Shown piece by piece: positions 1 through 11,699 of a DNA stretch of 64,000 nt. Each line of letters opens with the position of its first letter. Position 1 is the stretch's first letter. A program made the translations under genes and the position numbers. The DNA is from Macrotrachela quadricornifera (lineage: Eukaryota > Rotifera > Eurotatoria > Philodinida > Philodinidae). The notes under the pieces were generated by a model. It was not told the DNA's origin. It saw only the letters and a program-made list of their open reading frames with translations, and did no database searches. Where the stretch lies: NCBI GenBank assembly GCA_022393335.1, contig JAJEKB010001370.1:1-64000 (forward strand). Direction: 5' to 3'.

Positions 1-899
1 TATTTTATCCTTGCTCATTCAGCAGCTGTTTAATATGTGTGTTGGTAATATAATCGCAATCTTGTGAGGAACAAAAATTATTTCTAATTAAAATCTAGGT
101 CTTATTTTTAACTGAAAATAACTTCAGATATATTTAAAATATACACTCACTTATTGGTTATAATATTAAAAAATAAAAATGCTTCTTTTATTTGTATTGA
201 GGAGAAATTCATATTTTTTCTACAGCAGAATAAACATCCATGCCACGAATACCGGATCCATTTTTAGTGGTAAACTATGGTTCATCGATAATATTCCGAT
301 AAACTATAAAAAAAGAATTTTTGATTTCGCTTTCTTGTATTTTCTTTCCTATCTTCAAATATGCACTATACAAGTGTTAAATATATCGATATAAGTGAAC
401 GTGCTCTCTTCTATAATAGGGGCGAAGTGTATCCCATGTCAGAAAAATCGGCTCGATTTTGATGATTAATCGCTAATAACCGACAAAATCGGTGATTTAT
501 CGCGATTAATCACCGATTTTTTCAGTTCCAAGCGTTCTGGGAATATTTTAAATATAACCTTTGATAGATAACTTCTGACATCATATTCAAGTTCAGGAAC
601 ACCAGCTTGATGTTCTATGAGGTTTTCATTCAATCAGTTCGAGTTTCAAATGTTGAGGAGTGAAAATTCGATTTTTATTAAAACTGATAGGATACAATTT
701 TATGCAAATATTCGTCGTCTATCAACCTCAGCAAGTCCTTTCGTATCAACTAGTGAATAAGAAAACAGCTCTAACTGAGCCATTTTCTCAAACGAATTCT
801 AAAAGGAATCTGCCATGATCGAAAATGCAAATAGATATAGATACCACAACCAACATCACGAGTATTGGTCATTTGAAATATCAAAAACGTGAAAATATT
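1..899. other. Non-coding, one short palindrome
   Basis: No supported gene. A short plus-strand frame at 179-394 has no recognisable domain and is not called. A perfect inverted repeat lies at 485-520 and is listed separately. The left end may hold further decayed parts of the neighbouring pseudogene, but I cannot align them. Confidence 0.5.
485..520. repeat. Short perfect inverted repeat (hairpin)
   Basis: AAAATCGGTGATT at 485-497 is the exact reverse complement of AATCACCGATTTT at 508-520. The centre contains the palindrome TCGCGA. Function unknown. Confidence 0.7.
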
Positions 900-2700
900 A
901 CTAATCAAACATATTTTGGATATGTCTTATTATCTAGATAGCATTGATCTCCATTTTCACATTGGTTATATCCATCACAATTAAGAGTAACATTGTGATC
1001 GAATCGTAAATAGTTCGCTTGTCGGTCACGACCATACAAACAGGTATGAAATCAATCATAGAAGCAAGCTAGCTCAGGTTGTTTGACACATGGAATATGA
1101 TATATATTTTAATACGTTTGAATAAGTTGTGATGAGTAATAGTCTCATTGAATAGTTCATTAATCAATTAAACATCGATGAGATGAAGTTATTTTAAACG
1201 AAATATGAAATAAAGTAATATTTCCATCTTACAAATAAATTAAATAATAATTTTCTAACATTCGAGCAAATGTTAGATGAAATTTAATTGGAGTATAGAA
1301 TATTAATGAAGATTAATCGAATCCAATTTCTTTTTATCATACTTGTTCGAGTTCGTTCTTTATTTGAATGGACTTGGATAAGATGAACGGCTAACAATGG
1401 TGGAATTATTAGCGAGTCATTGAATGATATGTCAATTCAAATTTAATAATTATTTCGTGGATATTCTTATCAATCTTCAATATATTCTGGAGGACAAATA
1501 CATGTTGATTTATTTTTACGAGCAAATGTATAGTGCTCATCATTAGATATACATTGACTGCCATTCAGATAAGATTCTAAATGACATGAGGATTCAAAAA
1601 GATAACATTGAGGATCACAACGGCCAACTGGACTTAAATAGATAGAATCATCGATACATTCTGACTTATCTTTACAGTTATACAAATATCTTTTGTTACA
1701 TTGAACACGTGACCGACCAGGAAGACGTCGGCAAAATCAAGAATTTTGATCATCAACAAACTCAAAGTATTGGCCATGAATGCAAGGAAATGGACATGTA
1801 GAAACAGGTTCAACATTAACTAAGGAAATGATAAGTCGAATTGTTCTCATCATCGATTAAAAAGGTTAGAAATGTGAATAGAGTAGACTAACTGGATGTT
1901 GCTCGAATTTGAATTGTAGGACTGACACGTTGATTTTCATATTGACATTCATTTCCATAGTAATTTGGCGGACAAAGGCAAGATAACTTATAAGTATCCT
2001 TATTTGTTCGGATATGAATACGAAGTTCTCTATTACAGCGCCATCCATCACCATCTATCTTATTCACTATTATATTGTTTTCACTTATGAGTACTGTTTT
2101 CGCAATAGAGAGAGTGACAATGATTTGTCGATTAAATTTAACCATGAAGAGTAAATTGGTATGTTAACTCGTTTGGAAGAAGGAGTAGATTTTAGTAGTT
2201 CTGTAGGAAAGGTGAAAATACAAAAAAAACTTTTGGTCTTCGATATAGGTTCAAACTAGTTACATAGCAGACCTGTTCTGCGAGTAGTATCGTCACAGAA
2301 TAGTTCATCTGTTGCACCAAGGCAATCTTACAATACCATCAACAGCTCGAATAATTGGCAAATATGATATTTGGGAGATATCATTCGGAAAGACACAACT
2401 GTGGTATAATTTTAGACAAATCGAAGATGGACAAATCACTTCATCAGAGTCCATTACATCTTGTATAGATATTATTGCAAAACCATTGCTCACACCCTGT
2501 TTCATTTGTTTCATTTCGTCCATCAATTAATATTGGCCAAACATCTTGATAACCATCGCATATCGTTTGAAAAGAGATTTTATAATTCCTTAACCCTTTC
2601 ACTCCCGGCAACATATATATGTGTGCAAATATATTTACCGAATAAAGGCCGCAATAGGATATTTTTTTTAACCATTTAGAAAAGTTTTTCATCGTTTGTT
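900..2700 (-). pseudogene. Decayed LDLa/EGF-like receptor of an expanded rotifer family
   Basis: Read right to left on the minus strand, recognisable protein pieces appear in the correct order but in different frames. Around 2692-2305 there are LDL-receptor class A fragments (CEQWFCNNIYTRCNGL, then a frame change). Around 2145-1888 there is an EGF-like piece (LSCLCPPNYYGNECQ). Around 1800-1470 there are two more EGF-like pieces with an in-frame TGA at 1737-1739 (PCIHGQYFEFVDDQNS, stop, FCRR) and the motif CICPPEYIED. Around 1110-950 there is YHIPCVKQPELACFYD and NQCENGDQCYLDN. From memory, this order matches a secreted or 7TM receptor-like family that is strongly expanded in bdelloid rotifers. 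No continuous frame exists and the expected C-terminal membrane part is missing, so it is called a pseudogene. Weaker similarity may extend to about 3100. Confidence 0.65.
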
Positions 2701-4592
2701 AGATAGTACGAGCAATTTTTTCACCTGTTAGATATGGCAGTATATAACACATTTGTAATTCATGAAATGTAAATTGATATTTTGCTCCACTTATCTGATT
2801 TTCCGCTTGATCTTATTAGAGGAATTTCGACAAAGTTTGGACCACTAAGATCAATTACTATTGGAAAACTATCGACAAGATCTTCTCGTCTTAGCTTAAC
2901 TATACTAAATATTTTCCTTCGTTCATTTCACAAACAACGCAACTAGAACAGCCTCAACGAAAATGCGTGGTTTGTTCATTCCATAATTTTCGACACCATA
3001 CACGACATGTGTTCTAGTTCTAATGTACTTCTATGTATTGTTGATTGGTTCAAAGACTATCATACAAAGTTGGATTATTAATATTTTCTTGGAATAGAAG
3101 TGGCATTTGTTTGTGAAAAAATATCATATTTAAACACGATTTTCAAACACTTTGATTTTCCCAAAAAAAAGCCAGGAGTCAAAAGGTTCATCATGTTTCG
3201 ACAGCTTGCATAGTTATATCACTATAATTAATACATTTTTTCCATTTCAAATTATTTTATTTACATTTTGAAATGAATAGACTGTCGTATTAACTATTCA
3301 AATTAATATTATATGTAATTAATACATCAACATATAAACCTTTGATCTTCAGACTCATGAAGATGTTTTTTTTGTAATTAGCTCTTGAGTCAAGTAATAT
3401 AATATTTCTATTTTCACGCTATCACAGAGACAAAGATAATATCAATATGTAAATAGCGATCTTTATCGTTTGGAACAAGTATTTTTCTCCCCTTTAAAAT
3501 TTAACTAAGTGTAGGACGAGAAGAGGAGAGACAAGAAAAAATTCGGTAGTATGTTGCAAATGAACTTTGTCCCTTTCTCCAATCTAAAAAGAGTTTGTTC
3601 TTCTAGGCTTCGAATACTAGCATGTATAAATAAAAAAAAATATTGCTCGTCTTATTGAATGATGTCGAGAATGGTATACCTTTTATTTTAAGACTGCTGG
3701 TTTTACTTCTGTTTTCAATAATCAACTTTATAAATTTCTATACGATAAAAATTCTATATAGCAAAGATTCATTCGTATGATAATCAATTATTTAGAAAAA
3801 AAATCAACATTAAAAGAACACTCTTCGTTTGATTTTGATTGATGTAATGCCGTAAATTTTATCATCACATATCAAACTATCCTCACTCTACATATATCAC
3901 ATCAGCATCACAAACATATGCTAAAAGGAGAATGTATATGCACATGCAAAGTATTGTGTCTAGCATCTAGAACAATTTTTTGTATGATATCAAATAGACG
4001 CAGGGAAAGAATGAGTGGCAAAAGAAAAGAGTATATATACGTATGATGTTGTGGAACCATTTTTATATCAATATAATCATCATATGAGAGAGTAAAATAG
4101 AGAAGTAATCAGCTGTTCGTAAAATCTTACATTCAACTACCATTGAATACTTATTCTGTCTGACTATAAGTTCTACACTAGACAACAGACAAATTTACAC
4201 GGCTGGATACACGATCACAATAGGCTGACAAATTGTAATTTTGCATATTGACATCGAAATATTATTTCTTTTTTTTTTCTTCTTATACTATTAATCATAT
4301 TATTGCATGTTAAAAATTACTAGAACACAGTAGAGAGAAGGGAGAGAAAAAAAAAGACGTCAATCGATATGATTGGTCAATATATTTTGGTAGATTGCAA
4401 ATAAGAAATCAAAGACACATTTTCTCTCTCTATCGATTGCTTCTTCTCTTTCATTGCGGCGTTTTTTTTTTGTCGACTATAAAAGAAAAAAAAAAGGAAG
4501 ATCGAATATCATCGATGCATCAATAGCAACAGTGACAACTAAATTTCATTTGATTCTATTAACAAAAACGTATCATATACTTTCAATCAACT
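2701..4592. other. Non-coding upstream region of the nuclear receptor
   Basis: No open frame with a recognisable domain is seen. The part up to about 3100 may be further remains of the receptor pseudogene. From about 3300 on, the sequence is plain AT-rich DNA that should contain the promoter and 5' UTR of the nuclear receptor starting at 4593. Confidence 0.5.
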
Positions 4593-7500
4593 ATGTTTTC
4601 TGTGGACGATTTTCGATCAAAAATGATATACAGGTATCTATTTAAGTTTTCATTTTTTATGCTTATACAATCACTAATAAAAGATGATTTGTCTTAGTTT
4701 ATTGAAGACGGAAGAAGATGTGATCTTGATATTGGACATCAGACATTGTGCTGTGTCCAATATTAAGCACAATAGTACCGTATTTGTGCATACATATACA
4801 ATAGAAAAATATAGATTTTTAATTAAATTTTTTTTGTTAAAGCTATGCTGATGTAGCAAATGGACCTCGTTCAGAAGTAGTCACAGATCCATTGGCTATT
4901 TTACTTGAAGCACGTTTTGAACCATGTCAAGTATGTGGTGAACAATCATCTGGTCTTCATTGTGGAGCCATTACTTGTGAAGCATGCAAAGTAAGAAAAA
5001 AAGATTTAGTTCGTTTCTTTTTTTATTAATTATTAAATGTTTTTTTAGAAATTTTTTCTTCGTTCAATTAATGGTGAAGATTTAAAATATAAATGTGTAA
5101 GAAATAAAGATTGTATAATAACGAGAAATACTCGAACACAATGTCAATATTGTCGATTTCAAAAATGTAAATTTGTTGGAATGACTGTTAAAGGTAAGTA
5201 CATATTCATTATTAGTTATTTAATTATATTTAAAGATTTTTTTTTAGAAGGTACAGAAATACAACAAACTCCACGTGTAGCTGATATATTTGCTCAAATA
5301 TCGTGTTATGTTTGTCAAGCACCATCAAGTGGAATTCATTTTGGTATGACATCAATGTTCTTTTTTTTTATCTTATATTCATCCATTTCATTTGTTGATA
5401 TATAGGTGCTATCACTTGCGAAGGTTGTAAAGTAAGTATTCTTCTTATGGAAATTTCTAAGAAAAAGATTTTATTTTGTTCCAAGGGCTTTTTTCGAAGA
5501 AGTATTAAAGAAAGAGCACCAAGTCGTTATAAATGTATGGATAATGGCACATGTGAAATCAATGTATCAACAAGAAATGGTTGTCGTTATTGTCGGTTTC
5601 AACGATGTATTAAAGTAGGAATGTCTGTTGAAGGTAATTCAAATTGTCTGCCTTTACTTATCAACAATTAACATCTTGTTTAGGAAGTCGAATAGGACGT
5701 CAAAGTAATTTATTTAAACATCATATGCGTAAGTGAAAATTTGACAATTTAACTATTAATACTCTCGGAAAATATTAATTTTGAGGTATGATGCTTCAAA
5801 GAAATGGTCAAATTCCAAATGCTACAATGCTTCATCAAATGGTTCATTCAGCATCAACAACTACACGACATAAAGGATTAAGTAAAAAACGAACAATTAG
5901 TGAATCAAGTAGTTCTGAAAGTGAATGTAAGTTTGTATATTAAATAATGTTTCTAATGGGTGGAAAAAATAGATTTCATGGCCTATAACTAAGTTTTTAT
6001 CTAAGTTGTCAATACTTTAATATAGTTATTATAATATAATAGATCGATTTACAGGTGATATAAAAAGTATCCAGACACTCTTTTGTATTCTTTTGTATTT
6101 CGTGATTTGTATAATGTGAACCAGAGATTTTTTACCAACGAAGAGTCCTCGTTTCATACTACATGCTCGATAAAAATCATCAAATTCGACTATGATTTCG
6201 AATTACTGCAAATTTTCTCAAAAATATTCGATTTTTCTATTTTACATCCAATGGTATCATTTCTGTGATGTTAGAAACAGGAAAGTGCGCTCTACCTATT
6301 GGCATATATTTCAATAATTTCTATAATATAAATTATTTAGAAAGAAATCAGATTCTTATGCATGTGTAGTACTATGGAATAAGTAAGAGATGACAATGGT
6401 TTTGTTTTCAAAGTTCATCTCGCTCATGATACTATACAATTGACTTTGTGCAGCCTTGAATGGGTTTTCTAGTGCTACATTATAAAATTAATTTTAAAAC
6501 AAATCATTGTCATCTCTTACTTTTCTATAGTGTTTTGCATATGCAAGAATCTGATTTCTTTCTAAATAATTTACATTATAGAAATTATAGAAATATGTAT
6601 CAATAGGTAGACCGTGCTTTACTATATAAATCATGGAATACAAAAGAAAACAAGAGTGTCTGGATACTTTTTGGACTACCTGTAGTTTAAGATTTATTGA
6701 AATCAAGTTCGATAAACACTCATCGAAAAAATCAGCTTATGCCTACCATACAGATAGGACACAAATAAGAAGAATTCATCGTCTTCTAATCATGAATAAC
6801 ATGAATCTCTGGATCAATTCGAGCAACTAGTATATTTACAAAAAAACATGAAGCCTATTTCTATTGATCATCACCAACAGATTACGACTAATTGTTTTAA
6901 TTTTTTCTGTATTTTTCATTTAGTAACACAATCTACATTGACAACAATTGATTATGAAGATCAATTAGATCATCAAACTAAAGATTTAATTTCGACTATT
7001 CATAAAGCATATAAAGAAACAATAGAAGTAAAATTTAAATAAAAGAAAACTTTTTCTTTATATTATTTTTTTAATAGAATTTACCTACTTGTCAAGATAA
7101 TGGCAATCCATGGTCATCATGTATGAATCAATTTAAAAATTATGCCAATCGTTCAGTTAAATTTGCTACACGTATTCCTGGTTTTATGAATTTACAAAAT
7201 GTAACCGATCAAATACAATTAATTAAATCAAGTATTCATAGTTTAATTATTTTATGTTTACAACGTTTAAATAATTATTTTATTTGGAATTATTTCAATG
7301 TTCTTGATAAGAAATTAAATGAAGAATTTGAAAAATTATTTCCATTTATTGAAAATATTCGTTCTGATGTTGAAAATATTCAAATTTATATATCATCATT
7401 AAAATTAGATGAAAAAGAATTTTCATTATTTCTTTCATTACTTATTATATCAACAAGTAATATTCATCTAAATGATTTTTTATTAATTGATTCAACACAA

Positions 7501-7798
7501 ACAGAAATAACATGTGCATTATGTGATTATATGGATTGTAAACGTGGACAAAAAAGTCGAGATTTTTATACATTAATGTTTTTATTACCATCATTAAGAA
7601 AATTAAATGTTATTATACAAGAATATATAAAAAATGAAATACCAAAAAATATGGAATTTCCAGCATTTTTTTCAAGAGTTTATCTTAATGAACAAGATAT
7701 TGTAAGATTTCTCTGAAAATATTAAATTAAAATTTTCATTCCTTTTGTCATTTTAGAATTATGATAGTCGATCAAATATTATTGTTGATGAATATTAA
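4593..7798 (+). CDS. Nuclear receptor with two DNA-binding domains (2DBD-NR)
   Basis: Ligand-regulated transcription factor of the nuclear receptor superfamily; predicted 519 aa. Exons: 4593-4633, 4843-4990, 5049-5193, 5248-5343, 5406-5431, 5486-5633, 5684-5728, 5786-5926, 6924-7027, 7078-7701, 7757-7798; the joined frame is open throughout. The start at 4593 is the first ATG after an in-frame stop at 4560. Two complete C4 zinc-finger DBDs follow each other: DBD1 begins CQVCGEQSSGLHCG with P-box CEACKK, and DBD2 begins CYVCQAPSSGIHFG with P-box CEGCKG. This P-box pair is the known hallmark of 2DBD receptors of flatworms, molluscs and rotifers. The C-terminal half is a divergent ligand-binding domain with the signature FATRIPGFMNLQNVTDQIQL. 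I see no clear AF-2 helix at the C-terminus. One intron is about 1 kb because of an inserted element. Confidence 0.9.
6052..6682. mobile_element. Mariner-type MITE in an intron, flanked by TA
   Basis: The element begins CAGGTGATATAAAAAGTATC and ends in the inverted counterpart GATACTTTTTGGACTACCTG, with TA on both sides (6050-6051 and 6683-6684). The terminal repeats share AAAAAGTATCCAGACACTCT. Inner parts (about 6280-6400 against 6490-6610) are also inverted copies, so the whole 631-bp unit can fold back. No transposase frame is present, so it is a non-autonomous element. The TA target and CAG-type ends fit the Tc1/mariner superfamily (inference). It lies between nuclear receptor exons 8 and 9. 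Confidence 0.8.
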
Positions 7799-7975
7799 AA
7801 AAATGAATTTTTAATACATTCCCTAAAGAACAGTAATTAAAACTTTTCTTTTTATTTCTTTTTAACCGGTTATATTTGTAACGGTGAAATATTCTTTTTA
7901 TGTTGTGTGTACGTATCTTTTATCGAAACTCAAATGTCTTTCTTTTTATTTATCCTTTATAAAAAAAAAATTGTC

Positions 7976-10408
7976 TTACAATTGAATATTTGAACCTATT
8001 TGTCGATTTAATAAACTATATAAATAATCTGTACCACATTTTTTCATCCATTGTGAATCATTTATTGGCGGATAATATGAATAACAAATTGGATCAACAG
8101 GTGGAGTCAGATTGTATAACGATGGAGCATTCAATAAAGATCCAAGTGTACCAATAAGACTAACTGATACAAATATAATGAGAAAAAGTCGATCAAGTAT
8201 TAAGGCAATAAAACGCCATTCTTCCACGATCTAAAGTTTATAGAAATTGAGATAATGAGTTACAATAATGTTTTATAAAATCTAGACACAGAATGACTAG
8301 TAAAATATTTAAATAGATGTCTTCTTTGATCTACACGATTTGAACCATAATTTTTATCACCTCTTTGTAATAGGATGCCCATCAATTTTTTTATATGTGC
8401 AGTTTAAAGATATGTCATAGAAAAAGATTTTTTCACGCCTCGATCAATAACTATAAATCAATACTAAATAAAACTCACTTCTTTTTCATTTTTTGCATTT
8501 TCAATTTGTTCTGCAATATAAGCAATATGATCAGCTGTTACTCGAGCAATATGTCTTCGTTGATCATCTTTCCATGGAAATGTTAAAGATTGATTATCAT
8601 TATTGTCACATAATTTCGATTTAACATATACATGTCTTGGTGGCATAGATGGTCGTTTCATTAATAAAAGTTTTGGTAAATATATTAACAAAAATTTTCG
8701 AAGTAATGGTGACATATGTGTTGTAGGATGCCGACGAAAATGTACATTAAGTGTTATTATTGTGATTATAATCGATAAATTGACAATAACAAGTGTAAAT
8801 AATAGATATTTACCTAATAATGGGATAACTAAAGATGTTGGTGGGATAAGTTCAATAAGTAATAAGTAAAACACAAGTAAAGCGACAAGAATTGATATAG
8901 ACAATGTTATTTTTCTTTTACTATCTGATGGTAAAAGAAAAACAAGTACAGCAAGAATAGATATATTCACGCATGGCACTATTAAATTCACTATATAAAA
9001 TAATGGTTTTCGTTGTATAATACATATAAATGTTAAATCAAGATACACTTCAACACAACATGCATACACTTTTTCATGTCGAATAGCTTGAAGATCTTTG
9101 AATAAAAACAAAATATATATATAACATAGAAAGAAAACATGTATTGTTATTTTACTTAGAATTTCCCATTCAATAGATGCAGTATAATCTTCAAGATCCC
9201 AACCTCGTTCAAGAATAGCAAATTCATTATTGGGTAAAAATTGTAAATTTACAAGTAAACCCTAATAATATAAGTTTTTTTATAAATAAAATAAAACAAA
9301 ACAAAATAAAATTTACATGATATGTCCATGTACCAAATTTAAGTGTACAATTTTGTATATCAAATGGATAGTATTGAATATCAATAGGACAGTAGGATTT
9401 ATAAATCATTGGAGGATTCTATTGAATTAAAAAATAAAATATTGTTTTTTTTTTAAAGAATTATTTCAAAAATCAACAAACCCATTTTACAACTCCATCA
9501 TATCGAATTTGTGCTTTTGATCGTGTCGTAATTTGATAATCACCATCAGCATCTAATATAAATGAAACAAAAAAAATGTCATCTATTTTAACTAAATAAT
9601 ATATTATTCACTATTATAGAGAACAAGATCAGGTTTCCATATCAAATCACTAGGAACTTGTATATATTCTACCCCATCAAATTCTTCTGGTGACCATATA
9701 AAACTAAAATCTTGCCATTCCTAAATTATATATTAAACTAATTAGTTTGAAAAAATCAGTTTGACACTTACATGAAGAACGTAGACATGTGTCTGCATAA
9801 TTTGATTTTTTTCATCCTGAATAAAATTGATAAATTATATATAATATAATTGTCCTTTTATTTTTCTTATAATAGATGAAAGATTAGTTATCATCAGTTA
9901 TCATATCAAGACTTAGATATGTGCTAACAGATGTATTCTTCTTCATTATTTTTTACTCGATGATTTATTCGAGACATGTATATGTATATGTGTGCATGTG
10001 TCTTCTTTATAGATGTTTCATCCACTTAAGAGGGGAAACAAGTATATATATATATATATATATATAAATTATGACTTTTTTTCCTTCTCATAACTCAATT
10101 ATATAATATAGCAATGTATACAAGAAAAATAAGATGATTGTATATAGAGTAGTATATACATACAACGTCAGCTATTTGTATGAGTTTAAGACCAAGTTTA
10201 ACAGTAACAACATCAGAGTTATTTCTTACAGGACGAACATTTTTATTATAATTTGACATTAAATAATGATACAGTTCGCCAGTTTTATCACTATGAACTA
10301 AAAAAGAATAAAAATTGATTTTTGTATTTTTTTTCTTCTGATTATTAAATTACCTAGGATAAATGTGATATTAAATGTGATAAATAAATACAACAAATAT
10401 TGCTTCAT
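7976..10408 (-). CDS. Nicotinic-type acetylcholine receptor alpha subunit
   Basis: Cys-loop ligand-gated ion channel subunit in the plasma membrane; predicted 497 aa. Exons in coding order: 10408-10354, 10297-10164, 9816-9772, 9720-9612, 9552-9482, 9418-9317, 9261-9156, 9095-8479, 8230-7976; all phases agree. It starts with a signal peptide ([19 protein letters not shown]). The ligand-binding domain has [12 protein letters not shown], the Trp motif [10 protein letters not shown], and the Cys-loop C148-C162 with 13 residues between. Adjacent cysteines C220-C221 (VYACCVE) define an alpha-type subunit. Four membrane segments follow; M4 is in the last exon. The pore segment is unusual: the M1-M2 linker reads [10 protein letters not shown], so position -1' is Arg (R268) instead of the usual Glu, and 9' is Val (V278) instead of Leu, while 20' is Glu (E289). 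It converges with the nuclear receptor, 177 bp apart. Confidence 0.93.
10041..10066. repeat. (TA)n microsatellite
   Basis: Uninterrupted TA repeat inside the second intron of the receptor gene. Confidence 0.9.
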
Positions 10409-11679
10409 CTAGTATAATTTAAAAAAAGTACTTGAATAATGAATGGTGTCATATGCGTTTCGATGAATTCAGCTGTGGTCATGACCTCACACTTTTTCTT
10501 ATACATTATAATGATGAGCAATTGATAATAATCAACTTGGCAGTAGTCATTTTCTCTTCTTTTCTCTCCATTTGCTTTATGTATTCTGGAATTGAAGGAA
10601 GAAATAGAATTGTTAAAACGAAGAAAAGACGTGTTTCCTGCTAGAAATAGAGATGAAGAAGAAAAAAGAAAGTAGATAGAGACTAAAGGAAGAGCGATGA
10701 AAGACACTCTTGTCATCGACTATAGTATTGATAACAAGCAAAAAAAAATAATAGACAGAAAAAAGAACGAATGATGGTAGATCCCAAAAAAAAAGAAGCA
10801 GAAACAGAGAAAACAGCATTCCTTCGTGCATATAGTTTGTCGACTAAATTAGTCATGCAAATATTGAGATGGTAATGTTTGCCGACGAGAATAATCAATT
10901 GTTCATCGTATTGTTACACAAAAAAGGCATCAGAATGAAAAAAAATTCTAGTTACTCATTGTATTCAGATATCAAATTAATATTTTGATAATAAAAATAA
11001 AATTGTTCACAGAAAGATATCATTGTCAGCAAATTTATAATTGTTTCTGATGAAAATCTGTTTGTTATATTTTTTATATTTTAAACTTTTTTTCTTAATA
11101 CATAATTAGAATTTCTCAGAATAATCTGTTTCATTCAATAATCTTCATTATATATTTCATAGAATGGTACCAAATGAATCAGTCTTTATCGTAAATACTT
11201 TTTTATCTCTTTATATTTATTTAACTAATGGGTTTTATTCGTATTCATTGATACTTCGTTGACTTTCAGAATATAGTTTCAATTATATAACCAATTTAAA
11301 ACACTATAAAAATAACTATATAATTCTATTGCTGTACTTACAATTTTCAAACTAAAAGATGTGGGAGAAAATAATAAATTTCTCTTTCTTAACAAGACGA
11401 ACAAATCTTTGATATGATTAAAATCTCCCTTTTTTTTATTTACATCTCAGAAGAAAAATTTTTCCTTCTCATGAAGAAAAATGAGCTAGCGGCGAGAAGA
11501 ACGGTTTTTGTCCGGCAGTGCTACATAAAATTAACAAAAATCTTGTAATGTTTCATATCTTGATAAGATATTAATTCGTCTGATATTAACATACTAATGA
11601 AAATCGGATGTAAAAAGAACAAACAAATGAGACTATTTTCAATCAATTTTAATTGTAATACGATAGAAAAAATACAGCA
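10409..11679. other. Non-coding upstream region of the nAChR gene
   Basis: Long frames here on both strands are low-complexity translations of A/T-rich or purine tracts with no domain. The region probably contains the promoter and 5' UTR of the minus-strand receptor that starts at 10408. Confidence 0.5.
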
Positions 11680-11699
11680 ACAATAGCTAGATCAGGATT

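Noticed and set aside
6083..6706. Short frames inside the nuclear receptor intron that might be a transposase
   Set aside because: They mirror each other because the element is an inverted repeat; no DDE motif or helix-turn-helix is visible.
10405..10898. Overlapping open frames on both strands upstream of the nAChR gene
   Set aside because: Low-complexity Phe/Ser/Leu or Lys/Arg translations of homopurine/homopyrimidine DNA; no domain, no rotifer-like codon pattern, several overlapping frames equally open.
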